The notes beneath the pieces were generated by a model. That model was not told the origin of the DNA, searched no databases, and was given only the letters and a program-made list of their open reading frames with translations. Made by a program: the position numbers and the translations under genes. From NCBI RefSeq assembly GCF_902506195.1, contig NZ_LR732819.1, positions 25,193-89,192 on the forward strand: a stretch of 64,000 nucleotides of DNA, in the 5' to 3' direction. Source of the stretch: Citricoccus sp. K5. GTDB lineage: Bacteria; Actinomycetota; Actinomycetes; Actinomycetales; Micrococcaceae. Positions 21,386 to 30,382 of this stretch are shown here, piece by piece (within the stretch, counting starts at the first letter, position 1; every line of letters starts with the position of its first letter).

Positions 21386-21998
21386 CGGTGAGCGAAATGA
21401 CCGGGATCCCTGCGGCCCGTGCCTGCTCAATTACCGAAACGTGCACCCCGGCGAAGACGCCGCCCGACAGAACTCGACCCTTGCTGGCCCCGTAAAGAAA
21501 AAGCACTTCATCCTCCTGATAGTTACCATATGTGGGATCATCCGGGAAATCACCGGTGTCTCGTAAACGATCACCCGAAAGTGACCAGCCGTATTGACTG
21601 AGCCATGAAATCGGGTTTCTGTGAGTAGTCTGATCGGTCACCCAAGACTCAAAATGCAAGTGGACATTCGCTGTACCCGTGTTGCCCATCGTTGCGATTC
21701 GCTGACCTCGGCCGACTCTCTGACCCTGAGACACGCGAGGATCACTGATGTGACCGTAGAACGAGAGCGTGCCGTCCGGGTGTCGAATGCCGATATGTTG
21801 ACCATTCCGATTCGGAACAACATAGGAGCCGACGAACTCCACTTGGCCATTAGCTGCGGCGAAAATTGCCGGGCGGGTGTTGGGAGTGACGCCAGCAATG
21901 TCGATCCCGTAATGATACGCATCCAAGTATGGATCCTCGTCACGCCATTCACGATACCCATAAATATCGGTCAATCGGGCGCCATCAATTGTGGGCAT
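21342..21998 (-). CDS. accessory M23-family peptidase
   Basis: A 218-residue zinc endopeptidase with LytM fold: HYGID (H29, D33), GH83 and HLH (113-115). It shares GIRHPDG and an LSQYGW segment with the endolysin at 22643..23554, so the two are paralogues. A 60-residue C-terminal extension replaces the endolysin's coiled coil. It lies beyond the late terminator, so it may be made in the lysogen and act on peptidoglycan (for example exclusion or wall remodelling). The frame is open upstream to 22166; the ATG at 21998 matches the endolysin start. Confidence 0.8.
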   Translation of the reverse strand: MPTIDGARLTDIYGYREWRDEDPYLDAYHYGIDIAGVTPNTRPAIFAAANGQVEFVGSYVVPNRNGQHIGIRHPDGTLSFYGHISDPRVSQGQRVGRGQRIATMGNTGTANVHLHFESWVTDQTTHRNPISWLSQYGWSLSGDRLRDTGDFPDDPTYGNYQEDEVLFLYGASKGRVLSGGVFAGVHVSVIEQARAAGIPVISLTDAGHASLVASFGLS

Positions 21999-22230
21999 GA
22001 AGCGTTCCCATCTAAAAGTTATCCCGTCTAATGCGCCTGGAATCTCCCTTAGATTTTCCTGGCCGTTCCCTGCAAACCGTAGTTCAACGAGCGCTTCATG
22101 AAAACCCCTCACACGAAATTTGCGCCACCTTTTTTCGACGATGGTTCTGCGATGCGATGAATGCATGCTGTCAGGCTCATTGGAGGCGACAAAAGTGAAT
22201 AGGCGACGACATGACCATTAACAGACGGAA

Positions 22231-22266
22231 GGGCCCCACCAACCTCGAGTGAGGTGGTGGGGGCCC
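22231..22266 (-). terminator. terminator of the late operon
   Basis: A G+C-rich hairpin of about 15 pairs with single-base bulges (gggccccacc on one arm, gtgggggccc on the other), 50 bp after the holin stop. On the minus strand it is followed by a T-containing stretch. It closes the leftward structural-lysis transcription unit. Confidence 0.7.
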
Positions 22267-22319
22267 GCCGGGGAGGTCGGCCATGTAGGCCGTCAGGGTT
22301 GGCTTTGTGTGACCGGCTA

Positions 22320-22640
22320 TTAGGCGACGTGGCGGCCAGGTTCCTTCTCGACGCCGGTGCCGAGGCCGATGCGCTCGAGCAGCTTGTTGACGCCGGGGAT
22401 GGCCATGATGCGGGCGGCGATCGCGCCGATGGCCACGACGACGCCGGAGACGGCCAGGAGCGGGCCGCGGGTCTGCTCGGGCAGGCCCTCCTCCTGGACG
22501 ATGGCGTCGATGATCGGCGGGCCGAGGACCACGATGCCGACGGCCACGGCCACGAGGGTCTGCACCACGGTGCGGACCGTGGTCTTCGCCGGGTGAGCAA
22601 CCTGAGTCGGCGTGCCGGGTGCGAGCTGGGTGACAGCCAT
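22320..22640 (-). CDS. holin
   Basis: A 106-residue protein with two transmembrane helices (about 21-44 and 61-84), a charged C-terminus and position directly after the endolysin and before the operon terminator. It should form the membrane lesion that lets the M23 enzyme or other lysins reach the wall. The ATG at 22640 has AAGGAGG upstream. Confidence 0.7.
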   Translation of the reverse strand: MAVTQLAPGTPTQVAHPAKTTVRTVVQTLVAVAVGIVVLGPPIIDAIVQEEGLPEQTRGPLLAVSGVVVAIGAIAARIMAIPGVNKLLERIGLGTGVEKEPGRHVA

Positions 22641-22642
22641 GG

Positions 22643-23554
22643 TCAGGCCTCCTTCACGGTATTGACGGCGGGGGCGAGGGTGCGCACGCGGTCGGGTTCC
22701 ACCGTGCCCGCGTTCTCGGCGGACTCCACGAGCGCGGAGAGCTTGCCGTCGATGCGCTGGAGGACGCCGGAGAGGTAGACCTCGACCTGCTGACCGGTCT
22801 CGGGGTCGATGACCCATGCGGACGTGCGGCTGGTGGTGCCAACGATGGCGCGGAGCTCGTTGACGGTGGAGCGCACCTCGGCGAGGGTGTCAGCGAGGCT
22901 GTCCCCGGCGTCCCGTGCGGCCTCTTCGTCGTGCTTACCGAGCTGCTGGACGTGGCCACCGGAGATCTGAGCTCGGATCTGGGCCAGTTCATGCATGATC
23001 TTGCTGACATCACTCACGGTGAGTTCTCCTTCTTGGGGTGCTGGTGCTGCGGGGATGATGGCGGACGGCTTATCGGTGGAACTGGACGGGGTGGCGGTGG
23101 CGCGGCCGTCCCATTCGTCGTAGAGCCGACCGTCCTTGATGACCCACCCGTACTGGGCGAGCCTGCTGAGAGGGTTGAACACGCTGCGGTGGTCGCGGTA
23201 GTCGTCCCACCATTCGAAGTGGAGGTGGATGCCGTTGGACAGGGGGATGCCGGTGTGCCATGTCTCGGCGATCACCTCGCCGCGCTTGACCTGTTGGCCC
23301 GGCTTGACCTTGTGGCGGCGGGTGTGGAGGTAGGCGGTCAGTGACCCGTCCGGGTGCCGGATGCCGATGGCCGGGCCGGAGCGCAGTGGGATGGTCTTGA
23401 TCCACTCCATGACGCCATCTGCTGCGGCCTTGGCGAACACGGACTCGCCGGGCGTAGGGCCGCCGAAGTCCACGCCCCAGTGGTCTCGTGGCCCGTTGTC
23501 GATGTCACGCTTCCCGAAGGCGCTGGTGAACCGGGATCGGTCTTCTACTGGCAT
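22643..23554 (-). CDS. endolysin, M23 peptidase with helical C-terminus
   Basis: A 303-residue protein. Residues 1-145 are an M23/LytM peptidase (DHWGVDFGG with H25 and D29; HLHFEW with H110 and H112), which cuts peptide cross-bridges of the wall. A linker of Ser/Pro/Ala is followed by a helical region (165-300) that may anchor or oligomerise the enzyme. The ATG at 23554 has GGAG eight bases upstream. The holin gene follows after 2 bp. Confidence 0.9.
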   Translation of the reverse strand: MPVEDRSRFTSAFGKRDIDNGPRDHWGVDFGGPTPGESVFAKAAADGVMEWIKTIPLRSGPAIGIRHPDGSLTAYLHTRRHKVKPGQQVKRGEVIAETWHTGIPLSNGIHLHFEWWDDYRDHRSVFNPLSRLAQYGWVIKDGRLYDEWDGRATATPSSSTDKPSAIIPAAPAPQEGELTVSDVSKIMHELAQIRAQISGGHVQQLGKHDEEAARDAGDSLADTLAEVRSTVNELRAIVGTTSRTSAWVIDPETGQQVEVYLSGVLQRIDGKLSALVESAENAGTVEPDRVRTLAPAVNTVKEA

Positions 23555-23556
23555 GG

Positions 23557-23829
23557 TCAGTTCTCCTGGTCTTCGGGGATGGGTGGCAGCTCCTGGTAGG
23601 GGGTTCCCTTGTCGATGAGAAGTCGGCGGACCAGGTGGGCGTGTTCGCGCCAGAGGTACCAGAACCGGCGGGACCTGCCGGCCTCTATTCGGGCCTCGTC
23701 GAGCTTGGTGGCCATCCGCTGGGCTTCGTCCTTCTTGCCGACGCTCCATTGACGGATCCCGTCATAGGCGGCCTTGAGGATGAACCCTCCGGGTACGGAA
23801 ATGAGTGCGGTGATGATTGCTGGGTCCAC
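23557..23829 (-). CDS. small membrane-anchored protein of lysis region
   Basis: A 90-residue protein: N-terminal hydrophobic helix (3-22), then a highly charged helix (about 30-70) and an acidic Pro-rich tail. The start is GTG at 23829 after GGGAGGGG. The layout suits a lysis regulator or spanin-like accessory, but no family was recognised. Confidence 0.6.
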   Translation of the reverse strand: MDPAIITALISVPGGFILKAAYDGIRQWSVGKKDEAQRMATKLDEARIEAGRSRRFWYLWREHAHLVRRLLIDKGTPYQELPPIPEDQEN

Positions 23830-23853
23830 GCTGGCCCCTCCCTCTCGCTGTGG

Positions 23854-24309
23854 TCAGCGGTTTCGGCGTGCCGGATCGTATGGCCGGTCCCAGATGCGGA
23901 CCATGCGGACGATGACGTGGCCTATCAGTCCGAGCACGACGGACAGCTGCAGCAGCCGGTTGCCGGCTGAGGTGATCTGGAGGGTGCCGATGATGACGGC
24001 GTAGATGGTGGCCGCGGTGACGATGAGCATGGTGGCGTAGCGCTCGACCCACCACCATCCGGGCAGCACGGCCACCGCCCCGATTGCGCCGCCGATGGCG
24101 AGCATTCCGGCCAGCATGAGCATTGAAATTAGGCCGATCTGTCCGGCGATGGATGTGGGCGGATCCCAGAGGGCGGCGATGCCGCCGCACAGCAGCACGG
24201 TGTACGTGAAGAAGTGGATGAGGGCGACGACACGGGGTTCGTGAATGCGGAGCCAGAGCCGGCGCAGCGCGCCGGTCCCGGCTGGTTCGAGGACGTTGGC
24301 TTGCGTCAT
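23854..24309 (-). CDS. four-helix membrane protein
   Basis: A 151-residue protein with four predicted transmembrane helices (about 27-47, 55-80, 89-110, 117-137) and a basic C-terminus. It lies between tail fibre and lysis genes, where actinophages often carry one such protein. It may assist lysis; this is unproven. Confidence 0.6.
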   Translation of the reverse strand: MTQANVLEPAGTGALRRLWLRIHEPRVVALIHFFTYTVLLCGGIAALWDPPTSIAGQIGLISMLMLAGMLAIGGAIGAVAVLPGWWWVERYATMLIVTAATIYAVIIGTLQITSAGNRLLQLSVVLGLIGHVIVRMVRIWDRPYDPARRNR

Positions 24310-24329
24310 CTGCCCTCCTTGAGCATGGC

Positions 24330-24360
24330 AGAGGCCCCGACCGGTGTGGTCAGGGCCTCT
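24330..24360. terminator. hairpin between tail fibre and lysis genes
   Basis: agaggccc pairs with gggcctct, with further pairing of gacc and ggtc inside. It lies in the 130-bp gap before the four-helix gene. It could end or attenuate the tail transcript; a T-rich stretch follows only in the plus direction. Confidence 0.45.
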
Positions 24361-24439
24361 GTTCTGGTTGTGCTCGGATTGTGGTGATCAGGGCGTGAAT
24401 GGTGGACCGGATGAGGTCGACCTAGTGGGTGCCGTTGCG

Positions 24440-27400
24440 TCAGTCGATGGGGTAGGTGACGCCGTCCAAGGAGATCCAGGACGGCACGGTGGTGAGTCCG
24501 GTCTGGGACATGGTGCCGTCGGTGGCGATGTTGAGGCGGTAGGGCGCCGTTTGGGCTGTCCATGCGCGGACATTGAGCAGCTGCGGGTATGTCGGCCGCG
24601 CCTCGGCGGGCAGAACCGACATGGCAGTGGTGGCCATGGCACCGCTGAGGACCCCACGCAAGCGAACGGTCTTTCCCTCACGGCGCCACTGCGGCCCGGC
24701 ATAGCCCTGACCGAATGCTGTCCAGCCGTTCCGAAGGGGGATGAAAGCCCACTGGCCGCCCGCCTGCTTATCGACGTAGGCCTTCGTGGTGAGCTGCGCC
24801 TCGGACTCGACAGGCTGTGGCATGTTCCAGTTGCCGTCAGCGGCGTAGGAGTAGGCCGGTCCTTCGAGTGCGAGGCCGCCGACCAGCCGGTCGATCTGCG
24901 CCTCGGCGGCCCACATGTGCCCGTCGCGGGCGGAGACGTACCAGAGCGCGTCGCCGGACTGCGCGCCAGCAGTGCCGACGCTGATGCCGTTCGTGTTCAT
25001 GTAGACCGAGTTGTGGGCCCCGACCACATGGTCGGACGGCACGGGCGTGGTCTGGATCTTGCCGCCCTCGATGATGCCGTTAGGCCCGACGATGAGCTTG
25101 CCCGTCGCGGAGTCGAAGTGCAACATGAGATTGCCATTCGGATCGAATGACCGAATGCCCTGGCCGTCCCACTTCAGTCCCCGGTTCGCTGCGGCCAGTG
25201 TTTCGAACAGCGCGCCCACGAAGCGGCCGCCGGTAAAGGTCTGGCCCTCGAAGGCATTGGCCTTGATCATGCCTGCCGTGATTTCCACGAACTGGCCCAG
25301 CGCCGCCCACAGCGTTTCCGTCACTGTCATCTTGTCAGTGGTGACAGCCCCGTCCTTGAGGAGTGTCCCGCCGATCCAGGCCTCAGTGGCCTGCAGCCTC
25401 TCGATAACAGCCATAGCCGCGTAGAGCTGATCCGCATAGGCGTCGGCAAACTGGGCCTTCTCCGTGACGGAGAGGGTCTTCATGGCTGCCGAGATAAGGG
25501 TGGCGTTATTGGCAAACAGGCTCCCCTGCACCACCAACTCGTCCTCGATCAGCGCCCGATTGGCCCCGAAGATGTCCGTGATCAGTTCGTCGGTGACAGT
25601 GATCTTAGAGGCGTCGATAGCCCCATCCTTGATGAGGACGCCACTGATCCACGCCTGGATTCCGACCGTGAGGCGGTTGATGATCGCCTGGTTGGCCAGG
25701 AGCTTCTGCGTGACCAGCTCGGCCACCTCGGCGCTGCCGGCGGTCAGCTTGCCCACGTCCAGGTTGGCGATGGCCGCACTGTCGATCGGGGTGGAGACCC
25801 AGGCGTTGTTCACCCGGTTCCACTGGCCAATGACACGACCGGACAGGGTGCTCTGGTGCTGCCACCAGATTGAGCCGTTCGGAGCCGTGCCCGACGGGCC
25901 GGCCGTGCCGTGCAGCACCTTCGGCAGGCTGTCAGCGTGCTTGATAGCGTCGGACTTCGCCGTCGCGGCGGCATCCATCGCGGCATCGGCGTGGTTCCAC
26001 GCCTTGCCGGCCTCGCCGTGTGCGCTGTCGGCCCTGTTCTGCGCGGCCAGCGCAGCTTGCTCAAGCCTCTTCACATCGGTGACGTTCTTCAACTCGAGGT
26101 CGTCAACCCAGATGTTCTTCTGAGTACTACCCATTGCGAACGCGAAGCGCGCCGCCAAGTGAGTCACATTCGCAGGTACAACGTACTCAACTGCCTGATG
26201 CTTCCAGTCAAGGCTTTCTGTCATGGCCGTAGAGGCCACGTCGGTCAGGACGCCAGCGGCCCCCTTGCCACGCAACCGCAAACCACCAGGAGTGCCAGAG
26301 ATGAATCCAGCTTCGGTCTTGTACCACCACGAGTAGCGCCAGATCTGCCCGGCCTGCACGGGGAACTCTGCCTGGCTTGCCGCGCCATTGTTGTTAGTCC
26401 GAAAAGAAGATCCGCCAGAACGGGACACAGAGGTGTCAACAGTGCCACCGGAGTGCTCGCGGTTCCATCCGGTCCAGCCCTGCTCGAACGAGCCGTTGGC
26501 TACCATATTCTCGGTGGACTTGTAGGCCTCGACAGCGGCGGACATGGCGGCATCAAACTTTTCCTGAGCATCAGCAGCGGCAGCACTGATCGCCCCGCTC
26601 TTGGCCGCGTCAGCCTTCGCCGTAGCGTCGAGCTTGGCCAGCCGGAGGGCCTCTGCCTGAGCGGCATCAGCCTTGGTCGTCGCGTCAGCCTTGGCCTGCT
26701 TGATGGCCTCAGCCTGAGCAGCGTCAGCCTTAGCCTTCGCGTCGGCTGCAGCAGCAGCTTTGGCCGCGTTCTCTGCGGCGGTAGCCAGCCGTTTAGCCTC
26801 CGCTTCCGCTGCGGTCTGCGCCGCTCCGGACTTGCTGGTGGCATCGAGCTTGGCGTCGGCAAGGGCCTTGTCGGCTTTGGTCTTGGCGTCGGCAGCGGCG
26901 GTCGCCTCAGCAGCAGACTGGGCGGCAGCGGCCTCCGCTTCGGCGAGTCGTTTGGCCTCAGCCTCAGCGGCGGTGCGAGCGTTGTTGGCCTTGGTCGTAG
27001 CGTCGGAGGCGGCAGCCTGGATGGCGGCATTTTTCGCGGCCGTGTCACCCTGCTGGAACGCCTGCGTGAGGGCGGCGTCCAGATCGGACAGGGCTTCGGC
27101 GGCTTCGCCGGCCACAGCCTCGGTTCGCCCCTCTGCGGCTTCCAGGCGGGTGTCCACGCCGTCCACGCGGAGCTGCAGTGCGGCGGCCGTAGACTGGGCA
27201 TCCGTGCCGGCCTTCTTGGCCTCCTGCGCGGCGATTTCGAGGCGGACCACGTCGGTCACATCACGGAGGACCACGTCGTCAATCAGAAAGTGAGCCGCCT
27301 TGGTTGCCAGACCGGACCGAAAGATCCTAGGGCGCACCATATTTACGTCGGCTGGAAGTGTGTACCGAAGCGCGCCGGAATCCTGCCAGTCCATGGTGGA

Positions 27401-28465
27401 CTCGGTATTCCTCCAGTACCCAGATACATACGCCCCGGATTCGTCCATCAGGGCGGCCACGATCTGCGCCCCGACAGCGGCATCGTTTGCTGCCTTGAAG
27501 TAATACTGCAGCTCCCAGATCTGCCCCTCCACAACGGGCATGAACGACTCTGGCGTGATCCCGTCGCCCACTGAACCGATGAGCGCGGAGTGGGAGCCGG
27601 AATGGCCCTCGTCGGCAAGAACAGCATTGCCGGTCCAGTACTGCAATCCCGCCTCGAAGTTGCCGTTGGCCAGCCGGGTCATCGCCCTGTTGTTGGCCTC
27701 GGTCGCCCGTGCCTCGGCGGCGATGGCGGCGTTGGTCGCGATCTCGACGTTCTTCTCTGCCGCTTCCACCTGACCGGGCAGCGGCTCGAGGATGATTTCT
27801 AGCTCACCTTGCCGGCTGACAGCGGCGTCGATGTCCGTGCGGGCTTCTGTGGCCTTCTGGTCCAGAGTGACCATGCGGGCGTCGGCCGTCTCCGCGTACT
27901 CCGCCAGTTCCTCACGGGCCGCGGCCAGCACGGCCTTGATGTCGTCCACGTTGACCAGCACGGAGGGGGCCACCCCGTCAGACGCCGGACCAGGATCGGA
28001 ACGGTTGCCCGTGGTATCGGCAGCGATGGCACGGAAGAACACCGGCACGTTAGCCTCCCGGCCGGCCACCGGCAGCACGCCGCCGCCACCAAGGGTGCCT
28101 ACGGCCTCCCACTCATCGTCAGGCGCGGTGGCTGACAGGGCGGCGTACACGGTGGTGCTGGCAAAGTCGTCCGGCATCGACTGGCCGTCCTCACCCAGCC
28201 CGTCCCACTGCGGCAACAGGACACCGTACCGCTCTGCCGTCACCAGCTTGGATGGGGCCTGCGGCGGGACGGTATCCACTGGGATGTCCTCTAGCGGCAG
28301 GCCTTCGATGTGGCCACCCGGGCCGATGACCATCACCTCGCCGTCATCCACGGACGAGTTGGCCAGGGAGAACCCTGCCTCAAGAGACCTGGCACGGCGG
28401 TCCAGTGCCTTCATCGTGGTCACCATCGGACCCTGATCCAGGGTGAGGGGGTTACGGTCTGCCAA
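24440..28465 (-). CDS. tail fibre / receptor-binding protein
   Basis: A 1341-residue modular fibre. It has an Fn3-like module (about 66-170), a coil, a first galactose-binding-like module (about 262-410, NGNFEAGLQYWTG), a long Ala/Lys/Glu coiled coil (about 415-655), a second such module (about 658-800, NGSFEQGWTGW), then shaft repeats with LLKDGA/LIKDGA pieces and a C-terminal tip rich in Gly and aromatics. It should bind the host surface. The start is TTG at 28465, following AGAGG. The coding sequence has repeated Ala-rich blocks that invite recombination. Confidence 0.85.
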   Translation of the reverse strand: MADRNPLTLDQGPMVTTMKALDRRARSLEAGFSLANSSVDDGEVMVIGPGGHIEGLPLEDIPVDTVPPQAPSKLVTAERYGVLLPQWDGLGEDGQSMPDDFASTTVYAALSATAPDDEWEAVGTLGGGGVLPVAGREANVPVFFRAIAADTTGNRSDPGPASDGVAPSVLVNVDDIKAVLAAAREELAEYAETADARMVTLDQKATEARTDIDAAVSRQGELEIILEPLPGQVEAAEKNVEIATNAAIAAEARATEANNRAMTRLANGNFEAGLQYWTGNAVLADEGHSGSHSALIGSVGDGITPESFMPVVEGQIWELQYYFKAANDAAVGAQIVAALMDESGAYVSGYWRNTESTMDWQDSGALRYTLPADVNMVRPRIFRSGLATKAAHFLIDDVVLRDVTDVVRLEIAAQEAKKAGTDAQSTAAALQLRVDGVDTRLEAAEGRTEAVAGEAAEALSDLDAALTQAFQQGDTAAKNAAIQAAASDATTKANNARTAAEAEAKRLAEAEAAAAQSAAEATAAADAKTKADKALADAKLDATSKSGAAQTAAEAEAKRLATAAENAAKAAAAADAKAKADAAQAEAIKQAKADATTKADAAQAEALRLAKLDATAKADAAKSGAISAAAADAQEKFDAAMSAAVEAYKSTENMVANGSFEQGWTGWNREHSGGTVDTSVSRSGGSSFRTNNNGAASQAEFPVQAGQIWRYSWWYKTEAGFISGTPGGLRLRGKGAAGVLTDVASTAMTESLDWKHQAVEYVVPANVTHLAARFAFAMGSTQKNIWVDDLELKNVTDVKRLEQAALAAQNRADSAHGEAGKAWNHADAAMDAAATAKSDAIKHADSLPKVLHGTAGPSGTAPNGSIWWQHQSTLSGRVIGQWNRVNNAWVSTPIDSAAIANLDVGKLTAGSAEVAELVTQKLLANQAIINRLTVGIQAWISGVLIKDGAIDASKITVTDELITDIFGANRALIEDELVVQGSLFANNATLISAAMKTLSVTEKAQFADAYADQLYAAMAVIERLQATEAWIGGTLLKDGAVTTDKMTVTETLWAALGQFVEITAGMIKANAFEGQTFTGGRFVGALFETLAAANRGLKWDGQGIRSFDPNGNLMLHFDSATGKLIVGPNGIIEGGKIQTTPVPSDHVVGAHNSVYMNTNGISVGTAGAQSGDALWYVSARDGHMWAAEAQIDRLVGGLALEGPAYSYAADGNWNMPQPVESEAQLTTKAYVDKQAGGQWAFIPLRNGWTAFGQGYAGPQWRREGKTVRLRGVLSGAMATTAMSVLPAEARPTYPQLLNVRAWTAQTAPYRLNIATDGTMSQTGLTTVPSWISLDGVTYPID

Positions 28466-28471
28466 AGCTGG

Positions 28472-29587
28472 TCATCCTCTCAGATCAAGCTCAATGGGGT
28501 CTGCGCCGTTCGCGCCGACGGACAGCCGGTAACCGGCCAGCCGGAACGACTTATTGGGGTTGAGGAACGGGTCCGAGTCGTCCGAGATGCGGTTCACGAC
28601 CATGCCCGGCACGATCCTCAGCGCGGACTCGTTGTTGTTCAGCAGGCCAGGAAACCCATCCGGGTGGATCGTCATCCGGTGCGTGTAGTTCATGTCGGCG
28701 TTCCGGCGGACCCGTTCCCCGGCGAAGCGGACGAGATGGTGGCGCTGGTGGGTCTTGCGATCCATCCACGCCCCGTCCAACTGGATGTACTGGGTCTCGT
28801 GGCGGAACTCGGACGCGGACGCGGTCTTGGACCCGTTGCCGACACCGAACACGTACGCCTTGTTCACCACGTTCTCGGCATCGTGCTCGACCTCGTAGTC
28901 CACGCCCGAGCCCACCAGGTTCACGTCGATCTGGTGGTCCATGTTGAGGGCGGCCTCGGACTGCATCCGCCAGTGGAACCGGCCCGTGCTGTCAGAGGTG
29001 TTGCGCTCCGGCTTGAACCAGACATCCGGTCCGCCGGACCAACCGATCACCTGTTCCACCGCGTCGGCCACCGTAATGGCCTGGTACCCCCGGTAGTTGA
29101 GCACCGTGTCGCCAGCCACCGTGTTGGACGGGAAGATGATCGGCAGGTCATCGCGCCAGGTGGCGTCATCCTTGGCGAACTGGACGATCTTCCATGCAGC
29201 GGTCACCAAGGAGTAGGGCCCGAACTGGAGATGGGACTCGGCAGGCCGGGTGATAGCCCGGATGAGGTAGCGGCGCTTCAGCACCGACCACAGATCCTGC
29301 ATCGTCAGGGTGATCGTGTTCGCGGACTTGGTGTACTTCCGCTTCCACACCACACCGCCCCACACGGCGACACCCTTGTAGGTCACGAACAAGGACCGGA
29401 TGGTCGGCAGGGTCAGCGACTCCCAGTACGACTTGCCCGCGTCGCGAACGGACGCCAGTGGGATCGTGACCGATCCGCCGACACCTGTGTTCAAGGAAAT
29501 GTCCCCGTTGAACGCCGACGGGTAGATCTCCCGATGGACGACCCCGCTGTTCGTGCTCACGATGAAGAACCGCCAGTCCCGCTCCAC
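28472..29587 (-). CDS. minor tail protein (tail hub type)
   Basis: A 371-residue protein in the position and style of the gp37-like/hub proteins of actinobacterial siphophages, with GGVVWKRKY, LWSVLKRRYL and a long middle domain. It links the distal tail protein to the fibre. The start is GTG at 29587, four bases after GGAGG. Confidence 0.75.
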   Translation of the reverse strand: MERDWRFFIVSTNSGVVHREIYPSAFNGDISLNTGVGGSVTIPLASVRDAGKSYWESLTLPTIRSLFVTYKGVAVWGGVVWKRKYTKSANTITLTMQDLWSVLKRRYLIRAITRPAESHLQFGPYSLVTAAWKIVQFAKDDATWRDDLPIIFPSNTVAGDTVLNYRGYQAITVADAVEQVIGWSGGPDVWFKPERNTSDSTGRFHWRMQSEAALNMDHQIDVNLVGSGVDYEVEHDAENVVNKAYVFGVGNGSKTASASEFRHETQYIQLDGAWMDRKTHQRHHLVRFAGERVRRNADMNYTHRMTIHPDGFPGLLNNNESALRIVPGMVVNRISDDSDPFLNPNKSFRLAGYRLSVGANGADPIELDLRG

Positions 29588-29596
29588 GCGGCCTCC

Positions 29597-30382
29597 TTAG
29601 ATGTAGGTGTCGTACAGCCGGACCAGGTACGTGGCCGTGCTGTTCGCCCCGTCGTGGGGGATAACGTTCACCCGGCGGGACTCACTCGGCGCCACAGACG
29701 TCAGCGTGGACCGTCCGACCGACCCGCCGGGGGCCGGGTTGCCGTTCAGGTAGACCTCGCCTGTGCCGGAGTAGATCGTCACCACATCGCCTGCGGACTG
29801 CCAGATGGCGTCCGTAAACGCAATCGGGGCGGTCGAGGACCCGTACACCGTGAACCCACCGGGGAACGTCCCAGACACCACGAAGATCGGCCACGCCTCA
29901 GCATTGCCGTCATGGTGGATGTCGATGGCGGTCCCCGGCACGCCGTTGAACTCGTTGCGGATCCCGTACTTGTAGGGGTCTGGGGCCTTCAGCGTCATCG
30001 ACAGCCGCGCCAGCTTGTCCGTGATCGGCGTGAACCGGATCGAGGAGGCACGCTCCACGTTGGCGAACTGATACTGACCCGGCCAGTGATCGTCCACACG
30101 GAACGCACCCCGCCCGCCATTGCGGCGGAACATGCCAGTGAAGACCATGCCGATCTTGTGCATGGACTCGTGCGACGGCGCGTGAATGTTGGCCGCGAAT
30201 TCGATGAACCGAGCCTCGTCATAGACCGGGGCCTCGAAATCTCCGCCCCGAGCCAGGCGGGGGACTGACTGGGAACGCGTCTCCGGCGAATCCCACCAGC
30301 CGTCCAAGGTCGTGACCGTAGCCCTTACCCCATACGGCAGCGCCGACATGTTCACCCCATCGACGTAGACAATCTGGCTCAT
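29597..30382 (-). CDS. distal tail protein
   Basis: A 261-residue protein following the tape measure, with the usual Dit layout: N-terminal ring domain (to about 140, ending LKAPDPYKYG) and a beta-sandwich C-terminal domain with IFVVSGTFPGG and NGNPAPGG. It forms the ring that closes the tail tube and holds the hub. The ATG overlaps the tape-measure stop. Confidence 0.85.
   Translation of the reverse strand: MSQIVYVDGVNMSALPYGVRATVTTLDGWWDSPETRSQSVPRLARGGDFEAPVYDEARFIEFAANIHAPSHESMHKIGMVFTGMFRRNGGRGAFRVDDHWPGQYQFANVERASSIRFTPITDKLARLSMTLKAPDPYKYGIRNEFNGVPGTAIDIHHDGNAEAWPIFVVSGTFPGGFTVYGSSTAPIAFTDAIWQSAGDVVTIYSGTGEVYLNGNPAPGGSVGRSTLTSVAPSESRRVNVIPHDGANSTATYLVRLYDTYI

Noticed and set aside
25910..30268. 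Very long plus-strand open frames (25910..27574 and 28310..30268)
   Set aside because: They are antisense to the fibre, hub and distal tail genes, lack start signals, and exist because of the G+C-rich codon positions of the true genes.
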